From the NCBI RefSeq assembly GCF_014651075.1, contig NZ_BMWE01000002.1:248001-312000 (forward strand): a stretch of 64,000 bases of DNA, given 5' to 3'. Shown piece after piece: positions 44,600-50,883 of the stretch; positions within the stretch are counted from its first letter, which is position 1, and each line of letters opens with the position of its first letter. The notes under the pieces were generated by a model. That model searched no databases and had not been told where the DNA came from. It saw only the letters and a program-made list of their open reading frames with translations. The stretch comes from Streptomyces djakartensis (GTDB lineage: Bacteria; Actinomycetota; Actinomycetes; Streptomycetales; Streptomycetaceae). A program made the translations under genes and the position numbers.

Positions 44600-45069
44600 G
44601 TGTCACAGGCGCCGCGCCGCGTCGGGGTACTCGCCAACGGACACCGCCGGCAGCCGCTGGTGCGGACGGGTTGACCGGTCTGCCCGAACGACCCGGCCCC
44701 CAGCCGCTGCCCGTCAACTGGGGCATGCACTACGGCCAGGCCGCTCTCCTCGGGGTGCTCCGGTCGGTCATGGCCCAGGCCGGACTGCGCGGACCGGTCG
44801 CCTCCGCCAAGTTCGCCGTCGTCCGCCTCACCAACGACCAGATTTCGGGAGAACGCGACGGGCGTCGGCGCCCCACCGCAGACCTGGCCCCGCAAGGAAC
44901 TCGTCGTGGACCTGCTGCACAAGGCCTTTACGCCTTCGCCACGGGTGCCGTCGCCGACGCCCTGGCCGCCCGCGACGGCGCGGGCCCCGGGCAGCGCCAC
45001 GCCGCCGTCCGCCCCGGCCGCCGTGCCCACGTCGGACCCCTGCCCCGCAGGCATGCCTACGGGGCGTGA
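44600..45069 (+). pseudogene. Frameshifted gene remnant of unrecognised family
   Basis: A good ribosome site (GGAGGAGGA) leads to GTG 44600, but that frame stops after 24 codons. From 44671 another frame is strongly protein-like (PVNWGMHYGQAALLGVLRSV, FAVVRLTNDQI). At about 44848 the signal moves to a second frame (ENATGVGAPPQTWPRKELVV) and returns to the first at about 44928 (YAFATGAVADALAARDGAG). So one gene has lost part of its 5' half and carries two compensating frameshifts. Unless these are sequence errors it is not functional. Confidence 0.6.
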
Positions 45070-45124
45070 ACGCGACGATCCGAGTGACGGGGGCTTCCAG
45101 CCGGGTACCGCTGCCCGGGCGCCC

Positions 45125-45724
45125 TCACTCCGGGCACAGTTCGACCGTCGTCGTGACGCGGGTGACGGCAGGGGCTCTCGGTGCCGAACCGAACCCGAAG
45201 CGCACGGGCGGCTCGACGGGTGCCATCGCACCGAGGTCCGCGCCCTCGTAGGCGGCCGAGACGGCACGGATCGGCAGCAGGTCCCGGGCGCCGTACCACT
45301 CCCGGCGGCCCTGCCCGGCGCTGCCGCGGGTGCGCACGCCGGGCAGCAGCAGGCGGGCGGGCAGGTCCGTCAGCGCGCTCCATGCCGGACGGCGGGCGAG
45401 CGCGCCGGGCACGGTCCGCAGCGCGAGGCCCAGAAGCCCTCGCCGGCCGGTGGTGAAACGCAGGTCGAGGGGTCCGGCGGTGACGGTCCAGGCGTGGTCC
45501 GTGATGCTCACCTCGACCGGGACGACACGGACCGTGTCGAAGACGTAGGTGCCGCTGATGAAGTCCGCCGTCTCCCGCGTGGGGGCCAGCAGCAGCCTGT
45601 CCCCGTCGGCCCGCTCCAGCATCACGTCACTGAACGCTTCGAAGGGCGACCCCTGCCAGTGTCCGAGCACGATCCGTGTGCCGGAGGAGGTGCCCAGCCC
45701 CGCGATCCAGCCGTCGAAGCGCAC
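45125..45724 (-). CDS. Hypothetical protein, 199 aa
   Basis: A soluble beta-rich protein that I do not recognise (RFDGWIAGLGTSSGTRIVLG, GSPFEAFSDVMLERADGDRL, TYVFDTVRVVPVEVSITDH, DLRFTTGRRGLLGLALRTVP). No signal peptide or membrane helix. The start is uncertain: GTG 45724 is where the frame becomes protein-like, but the frame stays open to 45862. It lies 43 bp downstream of the DUF2071 gene on the same strand, so the two may be co-transcribed. Confidence 0.68.
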   Translation of the reverse strand: MRFDGWIAGLGTSSGTRIVLGHWQGSPFEAFSDVMLERADGDRLLLAPTRETADFISGTYVFDTVRVVPVEVSITDHAWTVTAGPLDLRFTTGRRGLLGLALRTVPGALARRPAWSALTDLPARLLLPGVRTRGSAGQGRREWYGARDLLPIRAVSAAYEGADLGAMAPVEPPVRFGFGSAPRAPAVTRVTTTVELCPE

Positions 45725-45767
45725 GCGCGGGCGTCGCGGGACGGCGCCGCGATGCCGTCGAGGTGAG

Positions 45768-46502
45768 TCAGGAAGGCTTGGACACACGCTTCGGGACGCA
45801 CGGCCTGGAGGGCCCGAGCCGTACATGCCTGACTCCTTCCGAGAAGTGCGCCAGGGGCTCACCGAGGGGGGCTTCCCGCAGGCCCGCTGCGGCGGTCAGC
45901 GTCTCCTCCAGTACCTCGACACCGGCGCCGGCCAGTGGCCACGGCTCGTGCTCGACGGGCGTCTCCCAGAGCATGCCGAGCCTGCGGGTGTACGCCCGCC
46001 AGCGCGAGGTCAGCCACACGTCCCGCTCCGTCGGCTCGATCGGGTCTCCAGGCCGGACGACCAGGCGATAGGAGGCGTCACCGAGCCATCGGGAACCGGA
46101 GTACGAGACGGTGTCCCCGTCCGTGGACACGTCGAGGGTGCCCGGGTTGTACGGTGCGCCGATGGCTCGGGCCGCCACCATCGGGGGGAAGGCGACCTCG
46201 ATGGACAGGAACCAGAGCCCGTCCCGGCCGTCACGGTGCCGTACGTACGTGCGCAGGTTGGTCTCCGCGAACGTCGGCAGGCCGGGCAGCGAGGCGGGAA
46301 CACCGGGGGGTCGCACGTCCGCCATGACAAAGGGGGTGAGCCCCACCCAGGCGGACCCCTCGTACTCGTCCACGACCAGTCCCGCGGGCAGGAGCGCCTG
46401 GACCGTGGCAGGCCGGAACGGCCAGTGGACGAATGTCTGCGTCAGCCAGCCCGCCCGCAGCGCCGGCAGGCGCACCCGCTGCTCCGCTCCGTATGCCACC
46501 AC
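45768..46502 (-). CDS. YqjF/DUF2071 family protein
   Basis: About 244 aa. The DUF2071 pattern is clear: RAGWLTQTFVHWPFRPATVQ, LPAGLVVDEYEGSAWVGLTP, FAETNLRTYVRHRDGRDGLW and FLSIEVAF. Members form a beta-barrel with a proposed acetoacetate-decarboxylase-like fold, and their role is unknown. The start is uncertain: tandem GTG codons at 46502 and 46499 fit the family's usual N-terminus. A longer frame begins at 46637. Confidence 0.82.
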   Translation of the reverse strand: MVAYGAEQRVRLPALRAGWLTQTFVHWPFRPATVQALLPAGLVVDEYEGSAWVGLTPFVMADVRPPGVPASLPGLPTFAETNLRTYVRHRDGRDGLWFLSIEVAFPPMVAARAIGAPYNPGTLDVSTDGDTVSYSGSRWLGDASYRLVVRPGDPIEPTERDVWLTSRWRAYTRRLGMLWETPVEHEPWPLAGAGVEVLEETLTAAAGLREAPLGEPLAHFSEGVRHVRLGPSRPCVPKRVSKPS

Positions 46503-46664
46503 CGGCGTCGGGTCCCCGTCGCACGATCGACGGAAACCCACGGGACCCGGCAGGGCGGGCGGAACGACGCCGGCCAGGTCATGAAGAGTGCCCCTCAGGC
46601 CGAGGGGCGAGCAGCCCAGTCGTCCCTCCAGGTACACGTGCGCTCCGTCGGTGGCGCGAAGTAA

Positions 46665-47684
46665 TCAGCCAAGCACTATGTCGATGTCGATGGCGCCGGG
46701 GTCCCAGTGGGTCTCGCCGGGAACATGCTGGTGCCCGCACCAGCCGGAGAACCGCTTCCATTCCGCTACCGACATGCGGTTGCCGGGGTTGGAGCCGACT
46801 CCTGCCGCATCCAGAAACGTACGGCCCGACATCCGGGGAATCGGGACGAGGGACTCGATGTCGCGGACGACCTCCCGGATGAAGGCCAGGTGCTCCGATG
46901 CCCAAGTCGGGGTCTGTGCGGCGAACCCCACGATTTCGATCTGCACGCACCGGGCGGCGTTCTCTGGGGTCGCCTGGTCCGACAGCGCCCGGGCACCGGC
47001 GTTCAGGGAGTAGTGCTGGACCACGCGAAGCGTCTTCGGCTCGATGGTGAGGGTGGGCCAGAAGTTGGTAGCGATGAAAGTCTGTAGGGCGCCGGCGATA
47101 GTGGGTCCCTCGGTTGTGTGCAGGACACCACGCCAGGGGAGCGGGAGGTACTTCGGACCCGTCTTCGTGGCCGGGATGCGCTCGGCATTCGGCAGCCACA
47201 CCGAGCGCCCGTCGAACAGGTCGACGACCGCACGTACCGACGCATCGAATCCGGCCTCACCGAGTCCGGGCCAGTTGCCCGCGATGGCGAGTGGGTAGCC
47301 CGGGTCGGTGCGATCGGTGGCGACGTCGTAACGCAGGTACTTCGGTCCTTTGAAGAAGAAGACCTTGCCGTTGCCCCAGTTGACCGCCGCGTCCACACCG
47401 CTGGCGAATCCGGCCTCACCGAGTCCGGGCCAGTTGCCCGCGATGGCGAGTGGGTAGCCCGGGTCGGTGCGATCGGTGGCGACGTCGTAACGCGCGTACT
47501 TCGCACCTCGAAAGAAATACAGTTTGCCGACCTCGAGGTTGATCGCAGCATCGGGCCGGGCGAAGCCCACCTCGGCGAGCCCTGGCCAGTTCCCGGTGAC
47601 CGGGAGGGGGCTACCGGCCAGGTCGTCGCCGCGGTCGTAGCGCAGATATCGGTCAGCGCGGAAGAAGTACACCCCGGTACCCAC
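46665..47684 (-). CDS. Hemopexin-repeat protein fused to an amidase (PGRP-like) domain
   Basis: A 339-aa protein. Three hemopexin-like blades come first (VYFFRADRYLRYD, LYFFRGAKYARYD, VFFFKGPKYLRYD), then at about 190-335 an N-acetylmuramoyl-L-alanine amidase_2/PGRP domain with zinc ligands in VLHTTEGPT and in GHQHVPGETHWDPGAID. Blades two and three share an 89-bp identical DNA segment. No export signal is seen, so release would need lysis or another system. It may cut peptidoglycan, with hemopexin blades for target binding. I use GTG 47684, eight bases after AGGAG; GTG 47693 overlaps the ribosome site. Confidence 0.85.
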   Translation of the reverse strand: MGTGVYFFRADRYLRYDRGDDLAGSPLPVTGNWPGLAEVGFARPDAAINLEVGKLYFFRGAKYARYDVATDRTDPGYPLAIAGNWPGLGEAGFASGVDAAVNWGNGKVFFFKGPKYLRYDVATDRTDPGYPLAIAGNWPGLGEAGFDASVRAVVDLFDGRSVWLPNAERIPATKTGPKYLPLPWRGVLHTTEGPTIAGALQTFIATNFWPTLTIEPKTLRVVQHYSLNAGARALSDQATPENAARCVQIEIVGFAAQTPTWASEHLAFIREVVRDIESLVPIPRMSGRTFLDAAGVGSNPGNRMSVAEWKRFSGWCGHQHVPGETHWDPGAIDIDIVLG

Positions 47685-47711
47685 ATTCGTCACTCCTCTG
47701 TCTGCCAGGGC

Positions 47712-48107
47712 CTAGAGGCTGAAGTAGGAGTGAAGGACGATGCCGGCCCTTGTGGCAGGACCGTCAGCAGACGGCTGCTCACGGGTGGGGGTGATGGGCT
47801 CCGACACATACGCACCGGAGCGGACGGGAACCCCGGAATGGTTCAGCCATTTGATCTCCGTGTTCACGCCCATGATCAGCGCCCAGAAGTCGTTGAAGAG
47901 GGCCGGTATGTCGTCCACGGCCGCCTGTGGAAGGTCTCGCGAATCCGCCATGGCCGTGACTGTCGACCTGAAGAAATCCGGGTCCGCGAGCTTCCGAAGG
48001 ATATGTGCGAGCCCTCGCGCATGCGCGTCGCTCACGATTTCGACGACTCTCCGGAACCCGTCATAGTGGTCTCGTGCTGTTGCTGCTTGTTCGTGTGTGG
48101 TAGCCAT
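47712..48107 (-). CDS. 131-aa protein, paralogue of the gene at 48420
   Basis: Unrecognised. The N-terminal half is helical (IVSDAHARGLAHILRKLADP). The C-terminal half is beta-like: FNDFWALIMGVNTEIKWLNH, SGVPVRSGAYVSEP, then DGPATRAGIVLHSYFSL. The last part aligns with the gene at 48420 (FSGFWKLYRGCAVDIGWLND, SGEAPRSAMIVKEL, DGPAARWGIGIGFG), and both are exactly 131 aa. GGAGG lies four bases before the ATG. It follows the hemopexin/amidase gene in layout, 27 bp away on the same strand. Confidence 0.75.
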   Translation of the reverse strand: MATTHEQAATARDHYDGFRRVVEIVSDAHARGLAHILRKLADPDFFRSTVTAMADSRDLPQAAVDDIPALFNDFWALIMGVNTEIKWLNHSGVPVRSGAYVSEPITPTREQPSADGPATRAGIVLHSYFSL

Positions 48108-48419
48108 CCCGCCTCCATGAGCCGTTGGCACTACGCCAGAATGCGTTCTAAGGAACCGCCACGTCCTCCACGGAGCCCTTGACATACCATGGGATCCGAG
48201 CCGTTCGAGCGGACCCAGTGGGAACAGGACTTCCCCCTGCTCCGGCCGTCCATCAACAACCCGGAAAGACCCGGCGGACCCACATCGAATGCGTCGCCGT
48301 CCGCGTCGCCCAAGGCCTCTTGACGCTGGGCGATGTCATGTTGCACAACTTCCACGTCGGCCAGGCGGTCAGCCGCTCGCCAACCGCCTGGGACCACTGA
48401 GCCCATCGGAGAGGCTCGT

Positions 48420-48815
48420 CTAGGTGTGGAATCCGACCTGAATGGGACCGAAGCCGATGCCGATGCCCCACCTTGCCGCAGGGCCGTCGCCCAGATCCTC
48501 CAGAGCGCTCTGGGGGGCCTTGAGCTCCTTCACGATCATGGCAGAACGGGGAGCCTCTCCCGAGTCATTCAGCCAGCCGATGTCCACAGCGCAGCCTCTG
48601 TACAGTTTCCAGAAGCCGCTGAAGGCACTCCTCGAATCCGGCATTCCTTCAAGGCCTTGCTCGCGTACCTTTTCCTGGAACATATGGTCGAAGGCCGCAG
48701 GGTCCTGGAGTTTTTCGAGGGCCTTCTTGATGCCATCGGCCAGCGCCTTGCTGAACTCGTTTGCAACGAGCTGAAACACGGCGTTGTCGGTGCTTGTTTC
48801 GCGTGTGACGGTCAT
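48420..48815 (-). CDS. 131-aa protein, paralogue of the gene at 47712
   Basis: The second member of the pair. Helical N-terminal half (FQLVANEFSKALADGIKKAL), then the shared FWKLYRGCAVDIGWLNDSG block and a glycine-rich end (ARWGIGIGFGPIQVGFHT) that could insert in or pair with other strands. No signal peptide. GGGAG precedes the ATG at 48815. Base composition in and upstream of this gene is less GC-rich than the window average, a sign of transfer. A 312-bp gap separates the pair, without a clear gene in it. Confidence 0.75.
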   Translation of the reverse strand: MTVTRETSTDNAVFQLVANEFSKALADGIKKALEKLQDPAAFDHMFQEKVREQGLEGMPDSRSAFSGFWKLYRGCAVDIGWLNDSGEAPRSAMIVKELKAPQSALEDLGDGPAARWGIGIGFGPIQVGFHT

Positions 48816-49114
48816 GCCGCATCTCCCGTTCCTGAGGGGGAGTTCTGCTTCTGCAAAAGACGGTACCTGCGGCACGCCTCTTCTGCCACTCAAGGAATCC
48901 GAGACGGCGTTTTTTTGTGTTGCCCTGTCAACTTCTTATTGCCGCTTAATAGTTGAAGTCCGGGAGACGTTGGGCTTCCCTTGAACCCAAGTTCGGTATC
49001 CTCATTTACCGGTCAACTGCACACGTTTGCTTTGGTAGTTGAAGTAGCAGAGAACCTCGATGACAACGGCTGCCAGATTGAGCCGAGTTGTCGCCTCGGT
49101 CGCGGACCTGCCTG
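48816..49114. promoter_or_regulatory. Low-GC region upstream of the 131-aa paralogue
   Basis: About 300 bp of unusually AT-rich sequence for this window, with runs such as CGTTTTTTTG and the word TAGTTGAAGT twice (near 48950 and 49035). No gene is seen. It should contain the promoter of the 48815 gene and the end of the graspetide operon. Confidence 0.5.
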
Positions 49115-50158
49115 TTACATGGACGTCGTGGACCACAGCGGCCCCGGCTGCCGCGGCCGCGCCTGCGCACCGTCGCCGGCACGGGCCGGCTCACACTCCA
49201 AGGGCCTTCGCAGTTCGTCGGCGATGGCATGGCCGATCGAGTCGGTCACCGGGTCGGGTTGCCACGCCCACTGTCCGTTGGGGTTGCACTCGAGGAAGTA
49301 CCAGTCGCCGGCGGGCGTGACGGCGAAGTCGAAGGCGCCGAAGACCAGTCGGAAGGTGTCGAGGTACACGGACACCGAGCGCGCGATCCCGGCGGGGACG
49401 GCGATCGGCGCGCACTCCATGCGGGACTGCCGTCGCCGCCAGTCCAGGTCCGGGCTGTCGATGCGGACCGCGAACACCCGGCTGCCGACAGCTGTGAGTC
49501 GCACGTCGAACGCCTTCTCCACCTTGGCCTGGAACAGATGCGGGCAGACGGCCACGGCGGGCGTGATCTCGTGCGGGCGCACTTCGCGAACCCATACCTG
49601 TTGTGGCGTGCCGTCGATCGCACAGGGCGTGTTCCACAACGGCTTGTAGACCACGCCACCGGAGTGCTGGGCGGCGAACTCGCGGGCCTGCTCGTGGTCG
49701 TTGGTGATCAGCGTGGACGGGACGGACAGGCCGCTGCGCTGCGCGGTGGCCAGCTGGGCCGGCTTGTGCTCGGCCGCCCGGTTGTTCCACGGGTGGTTGA
49801 CGTAGTGGGCTCCGGGAAGCGACGCCAGGATGCCGCCGACGCCCCACAGGGACTGAGAGGCAGCGAACCGGCGCTCCTGGTCGCCCAGTCCGGGCGGCCC
49901 CTGGTAGGGGGAGGGACGGCGTGTCCAGACGGAGCGCACCTCGGTGAGGTCGAGCTCGCGGGTCGGCGTGCGCAGGGTGCCGCGCTGATCACCGGTACGG
50001 TACGTGGCGGTGAGCGCGGCACCTTTGTGCAGGTCTGTGCCGGGGTCGAGACGGACCACCGGGACCCGGTGTTCCGCGAGGATGCGCAGGACCACATCGG
50101 CGGTCACGTCGTGGAGGCCGGTCAGTACCAGCACCGGCCCGACCGGGCGTGTCGTCAT
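49115..50158 (-). CDS. ATP-grasp ligase of a graspetide (omega-ester/amide RiPP) cluster
   Basis: A 347-aa ATP-grasp enzyme of the TgmB/MvdD type. The N-terminal pre-ATP-grasp domain (VLVLTGLHDVTADVVLRILA, VRSVWTRRPSPY) is followed by nucleotide-binding strands (SGGVVYKPLW, VRPHEITPAV) and Asp/Glu/Asn metal ligands in VFGAFDFAVTP and WYFLECNPNGQW. Such enzymes join Asp/Glu side chains to Ser/Thr/Lys side chains of a precursor. Its ATG overlaps the precursor stop (TGATG). The substrate is therefore the 81-aa peptide encoded directly upstream. Confidence 0.92.
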   Translation of the reverse strand: MTTRPVGPVLVLTGLHDVTADVVLRILAEHRVPVVRLDPGTDLHKGAALTATYRTGDQRGTLRTPTRELDLTEVRSVWTRRPSPYQGPPGLGDQERRFAASQSLWGVGGILASLPGAHYVNHPWNNRAAEHKPAQLATAQRSGLSVPSTLITNDHEQAREFAAQHSGGVVYKPLWNTPCAIDGTPQQVWVREVRPHEITPAVAVCPHLFQAKVEKAFDVRLTAVGSRVFAVRIDSPDLDWRRRQSRMECAPIAVPAGIARSVSVYLDTFRLVFGAFDFAVTPAGDWYFLECNPNGQWAWQPDPVTDSIGHAIADELRRPLECEPARAGDGAQARPRQPGPLWSTTSM

Positions 50159-50403
50159 CAGTCGTGGTCGGAGTCCGACGAACTGTCCGAGTCATAGCTG
50201 TCGGCGCAGCTGGTACTCGTGGAGCTCGACGTGCCGCTGCTCGTCTGGTGGTGGAGCTCGACCGCCTGGCCGTGTTCGTCGATCACGACTGCGATCTGGG
50301 TCTCCGGGTCGATCACCGCAGTGAGCAGCGGAACCGGCCGCGTCTCGGCATACGGTGCCATGCGGGTGATTCCCCAGGGCGTGCCGGCGTTTCGCGTGGT
50401 CAT
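50158..50403 (-). CDS. Graspetide precursor peptide, Ser/Thr/Asp-rich core
   Basis: An 81-aa precursor of the ATP-grasp-modified RiPP (TgmA-like) family. The leader holds the conserved PWGITRMAPYAETRPVP and DPETQIAVVIDEHGQAVE. The core (about 53-81) is nearly all Thr/Ser, Gly and Asp: TSSGTSSSTSTS followed by CADSYDSDSSSDSDHD. Hydroxyl donors precede acidic acceptors, so several omega-esters are possible; one Cys is unusual. Start ATG at 50403. No protease or transporter gene is adjacent. Confidence 0.9.
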   Translation of the reverse strand: MTTRNAGTPWGITRMAPYAETRPVPLLTAVIDPETQIAVVIDEHGQAVELHHQTSSGTSSSTSTSCADSYDSDSSSDSDHD

Positions 50404-50473
50404 CGTTGGTCTCCTTCGCTTCCGACTGTTCGGGGGCTCGCTTCGTGCGTGGGGGAGGTCTCCGGGTTCGTGC

Positions 50474-50716
50474 TCACTCTCGGCGCATGAAGTCGATCTG
50501 AACCGACGCGAGGAACGGCTGGACGCTGACGCACTCCCAGCCGATCGGCTCCACGGCCGTGATGATCTTGTCGATCTCCTTGCGGATCGCCTTCATGGAC
50601 ACCCTGGCTCGGCTGTCGATGTCGAACCCGGCGAGGAAGGACGCGTCGCCTCTGCGATAGGCGGTTCTGGCGTCCGAAACGAGTTTCTGCATACGCCAGG
50701 CATGTAGCAGCCCCAT
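50474..50716 (-). CDS. Small protein in the graspetide locus
   Basis: An 80-aa protein with no recognised family. It is basic at the start (MGLLHAWRMQKLVSDARTAY) and ends ECVSVQPFLASVQIDFMRRE, a pattern of helices then strands, with no signal peptide or membrane helix. GAGG lies five bases before the ATG at 50716. It lies 70 bp upstream of the precursor and on its strand, between the SARP gene and the precursor, so a role in maturation or regulation is possible. Confidence 0.7.
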   Translation of the reverse strand: MGLLHAWRMQKLVSDARTAYRRGDASFLAGFDIDSRARVSMKAIRKEIDKIITAVEPIGWECVSVQPFLASVQIDFMRRE

Positions 50717-50883
50717 ATGTGTCCTCTTCGTTGTGGATGCGGGCGCGGCTCACACGCAGTGAGCGATGAGTCCATGCTGGCCAGGGGCGTTGAAATGCGG
50801 ATGAAATCCCGGTTCATCGGCCGGACGCGGAGGCAGCGGTGCGGCAGGGAGATGAGGAACAGCCGTTTGTGAGGTATGCGGGC

